Shown in pieces: positions 9,745 to 17,890 of a stretch of DNA of 64,000 nt (its first letter is position 1; every line of letters begins with the position of its first letter). The notes beneath the pieces were generated by a model. It searched no databases. It saw only the letters and a list, made by a program, of their open reading frames with translations, and was not told the DNA's origin. This DNA comes from VRUE01 sp963707965 (lineage in GTDB: Bacteria; Actinomycetota; Thermoleophilia; Solirubrobacterales; 70-9). Made by a program: the position numbers and the translations under genes. The stretch is taken from assembly GCA_963707965.1 (NCBI GenBank), contig CAVPRR010000006.1:480806-544805 (forward strand), written 5' to 3'.

Positions 9745-11109
9745 ATGCCCTCCTCGACCGACCGGGTACTGAGATGGCTGCACTCCCTTCCCGAACGGCA
9801 CGGGCGCGTGACGTTGACGCTGCTCGCCCTGATTCTGGCGGTTGGCTTCGGCCTTCGGGCCTACCGGGTGGTCGAGCCGCTGGGGACGCCCGGAGACGAT
9901 GCCCATGCCTACTACGGCCTCTCGAAGGCCCTCTATGAGGAAGGCAGTTACGGCGGGCCGGGCTTCCACAACCCCGACGACTGGTCGCCGGGTGCGCCCC
10001 TCCTGTATGCGGCCTCCTTCTACGCGACCGGCGGCGCCCGGGAAGGGACGGCACGGATCGTCGAGCTTCTGTTCGGCCTCGGCGCGATCGTGGTCGTCTA
10101 CCTGCTTGGCAGGCGCATCAACTGCCGTCCCGCCGGCCTGCTCGCCGCCTTCGCGGTCGCCGTCTACCCACCCTTCATCCACTCGACGGGAGCGCTGTTC
10201 AGCGAGCCGCCGGCCATCTTCACCCTGCCCGCTGCGGTCCTCGCGTTTCTGTGGGCGTCCGAGCAGATGCGCCTCCGCACCTGGCTGCTCCCCGGGTTCC
10301 TGTTCGGCCTGACCGCGCTGGTCCGGCCCGAGTACCTGCTGGTCGGCGTGGCGTTCGCCGCGCTGGCGGCGATCCGCGTCGGCCGCGAGCGCGGCTGGCG
10401 GCCCGGGCTGGCCGGGGCTGCCACCCTCGTGCTCGCCTTCCTCGTTCCGATCGTCCCCTGGACGGTGCGAAACGCGGTCGTCCTCGACCGCACCGTGCCG
10501 ATCTCGACCGGCGGCGGCAAGGCCCTGTACGTCGGCACCTACCTGCCCGGCGACGGCGAGTACCAGCGCGTCAAGGCCCTGCTCGCCCGGCGCTACCTGC
10601 ACCGCGAACTGGCGCCCGGCTCGGCGGCGCTCGACAGTCTCGATCCGACGCCGCTCTTCGACCGGGTTGCCACGCGCTATCCCGAGCTGCCGCGCGACTC
10701 GGCGCTCGCCAGGATCGGCAGGCAGAACTTCGGGAAGTTCTTCGGCGAAGACCCGCTCGGCTATGCGGCGATGACCGCACGGAAGGTTTGGCGAATGTGG
10801 AGCGGCGGTATCGGCGAGGCGATGAGCGCCACCGCCGGCCGAATCGTGCAGGTCGTGATCGTGGTGCTCGGGCTGGGCGGATTGGCCGTCCTCGCCTCGC
10901 GGCGCCGCTGGTGGGCGCTGATCGCAATGGCGACGCCGATCCTCCTCCTCACCGCGGTCGGCGCCGCCTCCCTGGCGGCGCCGCGACGCAACGAGATCCT
11001 GATGACACTGGTGTTCCCACTCGCCGGCGTGGCGCTTGCGCGGGCCGGCGCGGCCATATCCTCCAGCCGATCATGGTCCCCGAAGCAGGAATCTTCCCCT
11101 CAGAGCTGA
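9745..11109 (+). CDS. Polytopic membrane glycosyltransferase (GT39/ArnT-PMT-like), copy 2
   Basis: A 454-residue paralogue of the preceding gene with the same architecture: a short cytoplasmic N-terminus, a first transmembrane helix (LTLLALILAVGFGLRAY) and then the external acidic motif TPGDDAHAYYGLSKALYEEG. About ten membrane segments follow. GDD is placed where this superfamily has catalytic acidic residues. The last 37 bp overlap the start of the GT2 gene, so the two are probably translated from one message. With the GT2 gene it looks like a polyprenyl-phosphate-sugar module: a cytoplasmic donor synthase plus two extracytoplasmic transferases. That assignment is inference from family and order. 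Confidence 0.8.
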   Translation: MPSSTDRVLRWLHSLPERHGRVTLTLLALILAVGFGLRAYRVVEPLGTPGDDAHAYYGLSKALYEEGSYGGPGFHNPDDWSPGAPLLYAASFYATGGAREGTARIVELLFGLGAIVVVYLLGRRINCRPAGLLAAFAVAVYPPFIHSTGALFSEPPAIFTLPAAVLAFLWASEQMRLRTWLLPGFLFGLTALVRPEYLLVGVAFAALAAIRVGRERGWRPGLAGAATLVLAFLVPIVPWTVRNAVVLDRTVPISTGGGKALYVGTYLPGDGEYQRVKALLARRYLHRELAPGSAALDSLDPTPLFDRVATRYPELPRDSALARIGRQNFGKFFGEDPLGYAAMTARKVWRMWSGGIGEAMSATAGRIVQVVIVVLGLGGLAVLASRRRWWALIAMATPILLLTAVGAASLAAPRRNEILMTLVFPLAGVALARAGAAISSSRSWSPKQESSPQS

Positions 11110-12140
11110 CCGCGCTCCGCGCCGCCGGCCTGCTCGTCGCGGCGGCGATCGTCGCCTTCGCAGTCCTCCGCCGTCGCACCCTGCGCAACGTCGACGTGCT
11201 GATCCTGCTGCTTGCCGGAGCGGGGCTGGCGATCGTCTCCGGAACGGAGCTGACCGACAGGGTGCTCTCCGCCTTCTCGTTCGAGAAGGGCAACGGGGGC
11301 CGCATCCTGGGCCTTGCCGTCTTCTCGATCTTCATCCTCTTCGCGTTGACCTTGCGAGCGCTGTCGCAGGCGGCGCGCAACGCACGCCAGCTCTCCGCCG
11401 TTCTGGAGGGACTCGCCTGGGAGGAGTTCCGCCAGGCGAAGCTGCCGGAGCGCTTTCGCGGCAAGATCGCGATCCTCGTGCCCGCCTATAACGAGGTCGA
11501 AAGCGTCGGGCAGGTGCTGGATCTGATGCCCAGCGAGGTCTGCGGCGTGGAGACCGCGGTGCTGGTGGTCGACGACGGCTCCCGCGACGGGACGGGCGAT
11601 GTCGCCGCCGAGCACGGCGCGGTCGTTGCGCGCCACGTCATCAACCGCGGCGGGGGCGCGGCGCTGCGCACGGGCTACCGCCTGATGGCCGAATCGGGCG
11701 CCGAGGTCGTGGTAACGCTGGACGCCGATGGCCAGCACCTGCCCTCCGAGATGGAGCGGCTCGTCCGGCCCGTTCTCGACCGCGAGGTCGACGTCGCCCA
11801 CGGCTCCCGGGTTCTCGGGGAGGCCGACAGGAGCAACCTCTCCCGTGAGCTGGGAATCGTCTTCTTCAACCGCCTCGTCTCCTTCATCACACGCACCAAG
11901 GTCAGCGACTGCTCGAACGGCTACCGCGCCGTCCGCACCACCGTCCTGCCGCAGCTGGTGCTGCGCCAGGAGCAGTTCCACACCTCCGAGTTCATGATCG
12001 AGGCGATCAAGCGGGGCATCCCGGCGAGGGAGGTGCCGGTCACCGTCGCCAAGCGCCTGCATGGCCACTCGAAGAAGCCGGCCGTGGTTCGCTATGGGCT
12101 TGGCTTCGCCAACGCGATCGTCCGCACATGGCTGCGCTAG
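11073..12140 (+). CDS. GT2 glycosyltransferase with N-terminal membrane domain
   Basis: A 355-residue protein. Residues about 10-105 hold three hydrophobic helices resembling small DUF2304-type membrane proteins. The rest is a GT2 (dolichyl-phosphate mannose synthase-like) domain with VPAYNE near residue 133, VVDDGSRDGTGD, NRGGGAALRTGYR and the metal-binding DADGQH. DUF2304 and GT2 are usually separate adjacent genes, so this is a natural fusion. Likely role: forming a polyprenyl-phosphate sugar on the cytoplasmic face for the upstream PMT-like enzymes. The start ATG 11073 lies inside the 3' end of the upstream gene; the frame is open much further upstream but that stretch is antisense-like, low-complexity sequence. 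Confidence 0.85.
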   Translation: MVPEAGIFPSELTALRAAGLLVAAAIVAFAVLRRRTLRNVDVLILLLAGAGLAIVSGTELTDRVLSAFSFEKGNGGRILGLAVFSIFILFALTLRALSQAARNARQLSAVLEGLAWEEFRQAKLPERFRGKIAILVPAYNEVESVGQVLDLMPSEVCGVETAVLVVDDGSRDGTGDVAAEHGAVVARHVINRGGGAALRTGYRLMAESGAEVVVTLDADGQHLPSEMERLVRPVLDREVDVAHGSRVLGEADRSNLSRELGIVFFNRLVSFITRTKVSDCSNGYRAVRTTVLPQLVLRQEQFHTSEFMIEAIKRGIPAREVPVTVAKRLHGHSKKPAVVRYGLGFANAIVRTWLR

Positions 12141-12198
12141 ACCCTATGGCCGGCCCACCTGAGCGCCGGCTCGATCCGAACCCGATGTGAAGGTCGGC

Positions 12199-12245
12199 AC
12201 CCGCGCATGAGATGCGCGGGTTTGTCGCCGAGGAACGGCCTCGGC
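12199..12245 (+). ncRNA. Two strong hairpins before the IS110 transposase; candidate bridge RNA segment or terminator
   Basis: A perfect 10-bp stem (ACCCGCGCAT, loop GAG, ATGCGCGGGT; 12199-12221) is followed by TTTGT, and then by a 7-bp stem (GCCGAGG, loop AACGG, CCTCGGC; 12227-12245). Elements of the IS110 group encode a structured bridge RNA in the non-coding left end upstream of the recombinase, which makes this leader a candidate. The first hairpin could alternatively terminate the upstream glycosyltransferase operon. No guide loops can be assigned without knowing target and donor ends. Confidence 0.4.
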
Positions 12246-12272
12246 GAGGACCGCAATCATGGGGGTGCCGAC

Positions 12273-13355
12273 ATGGCGCAGGTTAGGACGTGGGTGGGTC
12301 TGGATGTTCACGCGGCGAAGGTGGTGGCGGCGATAGCCGACTCTGACTCCGGCGAGTTGGCCGTGCAGCGGATGAGTGGGCAGACCGGGCAGGTAACGGA
12401 GTTCTGCGCGGGGCTGCCGGCGCCGGTGCGGGTCGCCTATGAGGCCGGCCCGACCGGCTTCGGGCTGGCCCGAGCGCTGATGGCGAAGGGCATCGGCTGC
12501 ACGGTCGCGGCACCGGGAAAGATCGAGCGCCCGGCCCAAGATCGGGTCAAGACCGACCGCCGCGACGCCGAGCGGCTGGTGCGGCTGCTGATGATCGGCG
12601 GCCTGCACGCCGTCCGTGTTCCCACCCCCGCCGAAGAGGCGATGCGTGACTTGGTCCGCGCCCGCGAGGACGTCCGCGGCGACCTGATGCGGGCCCGCCA
12701 CCGCGTCGGCAAGCTCCTGCTGCGCCATGACCTGCGCTTCGATGGCAACAACTGGACCCAGCGCCATCTCGACTGGCTGGGGAGGGTGGAGCTCCCCGAG
12801 CCGGTGGCGCAGTCGGTCCTGGCAGACGGGATCGGGGCAATCGAGGCTCTGCTGGTGCGTCGCGCCGATCTCGAGTCCCAGATGGCCGCCCTCGTCGAGG
12901 GTTCCCCCTGGGAGCAGAGCGTCGCCCGCCTGCGCTGCCTGCGCGGCATCGACACCCTCTCCGCGCTTGGCCTCTGTGCAGAGGTCGGTGACTTCGAGCG
13001 TTTCGCTCGACCCGCCCAGCTGATGAGCTACCTCGGCCTGGTGCCCTCGGAGAACACGACCGGAGAAAAGCGCCGGCAGGGCTCGATCACCAAGTCGGGC
13101 TCCCGCCATGCTCGCCGGCTTCTGGTCGAGGCGGCCTGGCACTACCGCCGGGTACCGCGCAAGGGCCGCGAGCTGCGTCGCCGCCAGGAGGGCCAGCCCC
13201 AGGCGGTCTGCGCGATCTCCTGGAAGGCGCAGCAGCGCCTTCACCGCAGCTGGGTCCGGCTTGACTCAGAGCGCGGCAAGCGCCGCACCCTCTGCGCGGT
13301 CGCCGTGGCCCGTGAGCTCGCCGGCTTCTGCTGGGCGGTCACGACAGCCGACTGA
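12273..13355 (+). CDS. IS110-family transposase (DEDD recombinase)
   Basis: A 360-residue recombinase. The N-terminal RuvC-like DEDD domain (residues 1-155) shows VGLDVHAAKVVAAI with the first Asp, YEAGPTGFGLAR with the Glu, and KTDRRDAERLVRLL with the paired Asp. A coiled linker follows. The C-terminal transposase_20 domain (about 215-320) shows LRCLRGIDTLSALGLCAEVG, LMSYLGLVPSENTTG and the catalytic-serine block GSITKSGSRHARRLLVEAAWH. ATG 12273 gives the classical family N-terminus and is preferred to the GTG at 12207. Length and motifs suggest a functional enzyme acting with a bridge RNA. Confidence 0.93.
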   Translation: MAQVRTWVGLDVHAAKVVAAIADSDSGELAVQRMSGQTGQVTEFCAGLPAPVRVAYEAGPTGFGLARALMAKGIGCTVAAPGKIERPAQDRVKTDRRDAERLVRLLMIGGLHAVRVPTPAEEAMRDLVRAREDVRGDLMRARHRVGKLLLRHDLRFDGNNWTQRHLDWLGRVELPEPVAQSVLADGIGAIEALLVRRADLESQMAALVEGSPWEQSVARLRCLRGIDTLSALGLCAEVGDFERFARPAQLMSYLGLVPSENTTGEKRRQGSITKSGSRHARRLLVEAAWHYRRVPRKGRELRRRQEGQPQAVCAISWKAQQRLHRSWVRLDSERGKRRTLCAVAVARELAGFCWAVTTAD

Positions 13356-13649
13356 GGCCACCAAGCACTGCTTGGCCCAGGAGGCGGCGGGCTCGGCCCC
13401 TCGCGCAGCGCATCCGCGACAGCGCTATGAGCAGCCGCTCTGCGGCGATGCTCGATCTCTAGACAGCGGGCGCTATGACGAAATCCGGTCCTGCGGTAGC
13501 CAACCCGCGCATATCAGCCTGACCGCGAGTCGCGCACCAGGCCGACCGCCGCCTCCTGGGCCAAGAAGTAGGCCCGCTCTCAGCGGGCCTTTGGTGGTTG
13601 GGGGCTTGACAAACGGGCGTCCATATCAGCGCTCCGCAGAGCACAACCG
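13356..13649. other. Non-coding right flank of the IS110 element
   Basis: This stretch of about 290 bp has no convincing gene. It holds a short palindrome just after the transposase stop (CCAAGCACTGCTTGG, 13370-13384) and the hairpin at 13570-13590. The motif CATATCAGC occurs twice (13507-13515 and 13622-13630). The right end of the element probably lies here, and the downstream lipoprotein gene may take its promoter from this segment. Confidence 0.4.
13570..13595 (+). terminator. Hairpin terminator-like structure
   Basis: A perfect 9-bp stem (AGGCCCGCT, loop CTC, AGCGGGCCT) is followed by TTGGTGG. The stem is strong but the T-tract is poor, so intrinsic termination is plausible rather than certain. 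It lies downstream of the IS110 transposase. Confidence 0.5.
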
Positions 13650-14672
13650 GTGCTCGCCGTGGCACTTCTCTGCGGCGGCCTGCTGGTCGCGGGGTGCGGC
13701 GACACGAGCGGCGGTGAATCGCGGGTCCCCGGAGTCCACCTGGTCGACCTGCTCGGCGTCGGGGTGGCGGCTTGGTCCCCAGACAGCCACTGGATTGCGG
13801 CCCCCGGCCAGGGTGGGGTGAATCTGGTTTCTCCCGCCAGCGGCAGGCGGAAGCTAGTTGCCGCTCCGCCTCTGCGCCTCTACTGGGGATTTCCGATACG
13901 GGCTCGCTGGTCCCGCGATGGGAACTGGCTGCGCTACGTCACCTCGGTGGGTCCGGAGAAAGGGCACGGCTTCTGGGCGACCCAAATCCGCCGCGATGGC
14001 AGCGGCCTGAGCCAGACTCCACTGGGAACGGAACTCGCCTTTCCCGCCTGGTCGCCGGGGGGCTGGCCGCTGATCTTCGCCACCGGCCCCTACGAATTCG
14101 ACCTCCGGGGCCAGCGGCACGGGCCGGCGCCGGCGCTGCAAACGCTTGCGGGGCCGGGCGCAAAGCCCGAGCGGCTGCTCGCGACCACCGGTCTGCCGGC
14201 CGATCCTGTCGTCTCCCCGAACGGAAGGTTGATCCTCTTCAAACAGAGCCGTCACCACCGCACCGAGCTGTGGACGGTCTCGACAGACGGATCCGGCGCG
14301 CGAAGGCTCGCAGCCTTCCTCTTCATCCATCGAGCGGAATGGTCGCCGGACGGAAGCCAAATAGGCATCTCGGCCATGGCCCACCGGGGCGACGGAATAG
14401 GCCATCGGCTCTACCTCATTTCCGCGTTCGGCGGCGATCCCCGGCTGGTCAGCAACGAAGCGGTGCTGGAGGGCCCAACCTGGACCCCGGACGGCCGCTG
14501 GCTGACCTTCTCCACCCCCGGCGGAGAGATCAGGCGCATCCCCCCGGACGGCACTGGCGCCGAGACAATCGCCGAGTTTGATGGCGAAGAAGTCCACGGC
14601 CTGCTCTGGTCGCCGGACGGCCACTATCTCGCCTACAGCGTGAGTGAGCCACCCCGCGAAGATCTCGACTAG
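13650..14672 (+). CDS. PD40 beta-propeller lipoprotein
   Basis: A 340-residue protein starting at GTG 13650. A signal peptide ends in a lipobox (LLVAGC, Cys at residue 16), predicting lipid attachment on the outer face of the membrane. The body carries six or so PD40/TolB-like blades, each with a WSPDG-type turn: AWSPDSHW, RWSRDGNW, AWSPGGWP, EWSPDGSQ, TWTPDGRW and LWSPDGHY. Such propellers bind proteins or ligands, and no substrate can be inferred. No in-frame start exists further upstream. The gene begins close to the presumed right end of the IS110 element, so its native promoter may have been displaced. Confidence 0.8.
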   Translation: MLAVALLCGGLLVAGCGDTSGGESRVPGVHLVDLLGVGVAAWSPDSHWIAAPGQGGVNLVSPASGRRKLVAAPPLRLYWGFPIRARWSRDGNWLRYVTSVGPEKGHGFWATQIRRDGSGLSQTPLGTELAFPAWSPGGWPLIFATGPYEFDLRGQRHGPAPALQTLAGPGAKPERLLATTGLPADPVVSPNGRLILFKQSRHHRTELWTVSTDGSGARRLAAFLFIHRAEWSPDGSQIGISAMAHRGDGIGHRLYLISAFGGDPRLVSNEAVLEGPTWTPDGRWLTFSTPGGEIRRIPPDGTGAETIAEFDGEEVHGLLWSPDGHYLAYSVSEPPREDLD

Positions 14673-14676
14673 GCAG

Positions 14677-14961
14677 CTATTTCACGCCGGGGTGGTGCAC
14701 CTCGGCGGGGTCCGGAAGGTAGAGGTCGGTGCCGCAGCGGGGACAAACCTGGACGTAGAGCTTCACCGCCTTGCTGCAGGTCGGGCACTGCCGTTGGGGT
14801 TCCTCCTTCTCGCTCCGGTAGAGGATCACCGCGATCAGCCCGAGGACCGGCACGACCGTCCCGATCAGCAGCCACAGCCAGAAGGAGCTGCCCTTGCCGC
14901 GCCCGATTATCCCGGTGGCGAGGCCGAAGGAGAATGCGATGACGGGGTACTCGAATCCCAC
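14677..14961 (-). CDS. Small membrane protein with C-terminal zinc ribbon
   Basis: A 94-residue product. The first half has one or two hydrophobic segments (VIAFSFGLATGIIGRG; FWLWLLIGTVVPVLGLIAVI). The second half carries a CxxC...CxxC ribbon (CPTCSKAVKLYVQVCPRCG) likely to bind zinc. GTG 14961 overlaps the 3' end of the NADH dehydrogenase gene by 55 bp in another frame, suggesting cotranscription. Function is unknown; similar membrane-plus-ribbon proteins are common in actinobacteria. It converges on the PD40 lipoprotein gene with a 4-bp gap. Confidence 0.7.
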   Translation of the reverse strand: MGFEYPVIAFSFGLATGIIGRGKGSSFWLWLLIGTVVPVLGLIAVILYRSEKEEPQRQCPTCSKAVKLYVQVCPRCGTDLYLPDPAEVHHPGVK

Positions 14962-16244
14962 GGTTCCATTGTCGCGTTCAGCGCCTTCGGGTGCCCGATC
15001 GAGCCGACCTCGGACGTGTCGCGGCGGAAGGGCAGGCTGGCGGTCCAGTCGATCACAGCCCGGACCTTGCGGGCGAGGCCGGGGATCTGGCTCATGTGGT
15101 AGGTCCGCGCCAGCCACCACGCGGGGAAGCCGCGAAGCGTACGACTGCCAAGCCGCCCGACGGCCTTGTAGCGGCCGAGATTGACGAACGCGGCGCGCCC
15201 CCTGTACCTGAACGGCCGCGTCGTCCCAATGCCGAGCTCGGCGGCGATGTTGCGCGCGGCAACCCGGCCCTGGCGGACGGCGTGCTGGGCGGTCGGTGGG
15301 CAGAGGCCTCCACGCGGGTTGGGCGCGGCCGCGCAGTCCCCGATTGCCCAGACGGAGTCCATCCCTCTCACCCGCAGGAACTCGTCCACCGGGACGCGGC
15401 CCCGCCCCTCGAGCGGAACCGAGAGCCCCCGCAGGCTCGGATGCGGAGTGACGCCGGCGGTCCACACCACCGTGCGAGTCGCCAGTGCCTCGCCGGTCGA
15501 GAGGCGGGCGCTATCCGCGCCCACCTCCGCCAGGGTGGCGCCGAGCCGGAAGTCGATGCCCCGGCCGCGCAGCTCCCGAAGCGCGTAGTCGGCGAGACCC
15601 GCGTCAATCTCGGGCAGCACTCTCTCCGTTGCCTCGACAAGCACCCAGCACATCCCGTGCAGGCGGGCGCGCGGGTATCTCTCGATCGCATCTGTGGCGA
15701 AGTCCTGCAGCTCGGCCAGCGCCTCGAGGCCTGCATACCCGCCGCCCACGAAGACGTACGTGAGCAGCTCGTCGCGGCGCGCCGGGTCCTCACTCGCGTT
15801 GGCTGCCTCCAGCGTCTCGATCACGTGATTGCGCAGCCAGATCGCGTCCGCGAGGCTCTTGAAGCCGATCGCGTGCTCTGCCAGGCCGGGAATCGGAAGC
15901 GCGCGGGAGACCGAGCCGAGGGCCAGCAGGAGCTGGTCATAGGGAAGGTGCTCGACCTCGCCTTCGCGGGTCCGCAGCTCCACCGCGCGGGCGACCGGAT
16001 CGTGCCCCTCGATCATCCCCAGCCGCAGGTTGGTGCGCGCGAGGATCTCGCGCAGCGGCGTCACCACGTGCCGCGGCTCCAGCGTCCCAGCCGCCGCCTC
16101 CGGCAGGAACGGCGTGTAGAGCAGGAAGTTGACGTCGTTGACGAGGACAAGGCGCGCCGATTGGCCCGGCATTATCCGCTCCAGCTCCCGCGCCGCCATC
16201 GCGCCCCCGAATCCCCCACCGGCGATGACGACATTCCAAGCCAT
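14907..16244 (-). CDS. ndh: Type II NADH dehydrogenase (Ndh-like FAD oxidoreductase)
   Basis: A 445-residue two-dinucleotide-fold flavoprotein that oxidises NADH and reduces quinone without pumping protons. The FAD motif GGGFGGAMAARELE is at the N-terminus. The NAD motif is VFVGGGYAGLEALAEL near residue 165. The C-terminal FAD motif is VWAIGDCAA near residue 300, followed by PPTAQHAVRQG, the quinone-site segment. ATG 16244 (MAWNVV) is preferred because the Rossmann strand follows at once; a GTG at 16271 lies inside the upstream palindrome. The function suits an organism using menaquinone. Expression is probably controlled at the 19-bp operator just upstream. Confidence 0.88.
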   Translation of the reverse strand: MAWNVVIAGGGFGGAMAARELERIMPGQSARLVLVNDVNFLLYTPFLPEAAAGTLEPRHVVTPLREILARTNLRLGMIEGHDPVARAVELRTREGEVEHLPYDQLLLALGSVSRALPIPGLAEHAIGFKSLADAIWLRNHVIETLEAANASEDPARRDELLTYVFVGGGYAGLEALAELQDFATDAIERYPRARLHGMCWVLVEATERVLPEIDAGLADYALRELRGRGIDFRLGATLAEVGADSARLSTGEALATRTVVWTAGVTPHPSLRGLSVPLEGRGRVPVDEFLRVRGMDSVWAIGDCAAAPNPRGGLCPPTAQHAVRQGRVAARNIAAELGIGTTRPFRYRGRAAFVNLGRYKAVGRLGSRTLRGFPAWWLARTYHMSQIPGLARKVRAVIDWTASLPFRRDTSEVGSIGHPKALNATMEPWDSSTPSSHSPSASPPG

Positions 16245-16262
16245 GTCGTCGATTATGGCAGC

Positions 16263-16281
16263 TTGTAACACCGTGTTACAA
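16263..16281. promoter_or_regulatory. 19-bp palindromic operator upstream of ndh
   Basis: TTGTAACACCGTGTTACAA is a perfect inverted repeat with 9-bp arms around a single C, 19 bp before the chosen ndh start. Size and symmetry are typical of TetR- or GntR-family operators. No candidate regulator is adjacent, so it would act in trans. Confidence 0.6.
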
Positions 16282-16337
16282 AGTGCACAGTGCTACATGC
16301 GCAACCCGGAGCGCAGCAATCTGGGTGTCGAGCGACT

Positions 16338-16443
16338 GGGAGCCCCGGGGGTTCTTCCGCGGAGGCTCAGGCGGCTGCAATCCGCGCCCAACGCCAACGA
16401 TCGGCTGCGCAACGGCCTCCGGGGGAGAACCCCCGGGGCTCCC
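16338..16443. repeat. Perfect 18-bp inverted repeat with 70-nt loop downstream of gatB
   Basis: GGGAGCCCCGGGGGTTCT (16338-16355) and its exact complement AGAACCCCCGGGGCTCCC (16426-16443) flank a 70-nt loop. The loop also holds weaker self-complementary stretches (CCGCGGAGG, GGCCTCCGG). It lies 5 bp past the gatB stop and upstream of ndh, both on the minus strand. It could act as a transcription terminator or be a miniature inverted-repeat element. Confidence 0.65.
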
Positions 16444-16447
16444 CCAC

Positions 16448-17890
16448 CTACAACCCAAGCTGCTGGCGGATCAGGCCGGTGACCTCACCGCCGTCGGCAC
16501 GGCCCTTGGTCTCCCGCATCACGGCGCCGACGATCGCGCCGATCGCCTTCTCGTTGCCCGAGCGAACCTGCGCGGCCGCGTCGGGGTTGGCATCCACCGC
16601 CGCGGCGACGATCGCCTCCAGCTCGCCCGCGTCGGAGATCTGGGCAAGCCCCTGCCGCTCGACGATCGCCGCCGGCTCGCCCCCTTCGGCGACCAGCGTG
16701 GCGAGCACCTGCTTGCCGCTGCCGTGGGAGACCTTCTTCTCCTGCACCATGGCGACCAGCGCCGCGAGCGCCTCCGCGTCGACCTTCGAATCCGCAGCTC
16801 CGCCCCCCGTGTCCTCCTGGCGCAGCGCCGCAGCCAGCTCTCCGGTAACCCAGTTGGCGACGATCCGCGGCTCGATCCCGGTGGCTGCGGCAGCAGCGCG
16901 CTCGAAATACGCCGCCGTCTCCGGCTCGGCGACCAGCAGCACCGCGGTCTCCGGCGGCAGTCCCATCTCCTCGCGGTAGCGCTCCATGCGCGCTTCGGGG
17001 AGCTCCGGCAGCGACTGCCGGGCCTCCCGCAGCATCTCCTCGGTCGGTGCCAGGGGCACCAGATCGGGCTCGGGAAAGTAGCGGTAATCGTGCGCCTCCT
17101 CCTTGGAGCGCAGCGCTGTCAGCGTGCCGTCTTCGGGGTGGAAGTGCAGGGTCTCCTGGGCCACCGTCCCCCCCGTCTCGATCACTTCCCGCTGGCGCTG
17201 CAGCTCCGCTTCGATCCCGCGCTCGAGGAACCGGAAGCTGTTCATGTTCTTCAGCTCTGTCTTCGTGCCCAGCTCCTCGCTGCCGGCTGGCCGCACCGAG
17301 ACGTTGGCGTCGACCCGCAGGCTCCCCTCCTCCATGTTTACGTCGGATACATCGAGCTGGCGGACAGTCGTGCGCAGCAGCCGCGCCCATGCGGCGGCGT
17401 CGGCGGCGCTCCGCAGATCGGGCTCGGTGACGATCTCGATCAGCGGCGTACCGCCGCGATTGAAGTCGACGAGCGAGGCGCCGGACCCGTGGATGCGACC
17501 CGACTCGCCGACGTGGATCATCTTCGCCGCGTCCTCCTCGAGGTGGGCGCGGTGGATGCGCACCTCCCCCAGCCGGCCACCGGTCGCAAGCGGAATGTCG
17601 TACTGGCTGATCTGGTAGGCCTTTGGATTGTCGGGATAGAAGTAGTTCTTGCGGTGGAAGATCGAGCGCGGCGCGACGTCGCAGTCCAGAGCGGCGGCGA
17701 TCTTCAATGCGTAGCGAATCGCCTCCTCGTTGGGCACCGGCAGCACCCCCGGGTGGGCGAGGCAGACCGGACAGGTGTGGACGTTTGGCTCGTCGCCGAA
17801 GGAGAGCTCGCAGCCGCAGAACATCTTGGTGCGGGTCGAGAGCTGAACGTGGATCTCCAGCCCGATCACGGCCTCCAGCTCCGCGGTCAT
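16448..17890 (-). CDS. gatB: Asp-tRNA(Asn)/Glu-tRNA(Gln) amidotransferase subunit B
   Basis: A 480-residue subunit of the GatCAB complex that activates and amidates mischarged Glu-tRNA(Gln) or Asp-tRNA(Asn). The N-terminal cradle domain shows AVIGLEIHVQLSTRTKMFCG, the zinc/kinase block CPVCLAHPGVLPVPNE, and DFNRGGTPLIEIVTEPD. The C-terminal tail domain (YqeY-like) ends with GEVTGLIRQQLGL. GatB is full length. Its ATG overlaps the gatA stop by four bases. Presence of gatCAB together with the gltX at 29889 implies indirect glutaminyl- and/or asparaginyl-tRNA formation. Confidence 0.97.
   Translation of the reverse strand: MTAELEAVIGLEIHVQLSTRTKMFCGCELSFGDEPNVHTCPVCLAHPGVLPVPNEEAIRYALKIAAALDCDVAPRSIFHRKNYFYPDNPKAYQISQYDIPLATGGRLGEVRIHRAHLEEDAAKMIHVGESGRIHGSGASLVDFNRGGTPLIEIVTEPDLRSAADAAAWARLLRTTVRQLDVSDVNMEEGSLRVDANVSVRPAGSEELGTKTELKNMNSFRFLERGIEAELQRQREVIETGGTVAQETLHFHPEDGTLTALRSKEEAHDYRYFPEPDLVPLAPTEEMLREARQSLPELPEARMERYREEMGLPPETAVLLVAEPETAAYFERAAAAATGIEPRIVANWVTGELAAALRQEDTGGGAADSKVDAEALAALVAMVQEKKVSHGSGKQVLATLVAEGGEPAAIVERQGLAQISDAGELEAIVAAAVDANPDAAAQVRSGNEKAIGAIVGAVMRETKGRADGGEVTGLIRQQLGL

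Larger units (their letters stand above)
12175..13600 (+). mobile_element. IS110-family insertion sequence (approximate extent)
   Basis: The element consists of the transposase gene and flanking non-coding DNA between the glycosyltransferase operon and the PD40 lipoprotein gene. IS110 elements usually lack long terminal inverted repeats and make no or short duplications, so the ends cannot be fixed by eye and the limits given are approximate. About 130 bp precede and 290 bp follow the transposase. The copy appears intact. Confidence 0.6.

Noticed and set aside
13606..13649. TTGACA at 13606-13611 as a -35 box for the PD40 lipoprotein gene
   Set aside because: No -10 hexamer occurs at a 16-18 bp spacing, so a promoter cannot be claimed.
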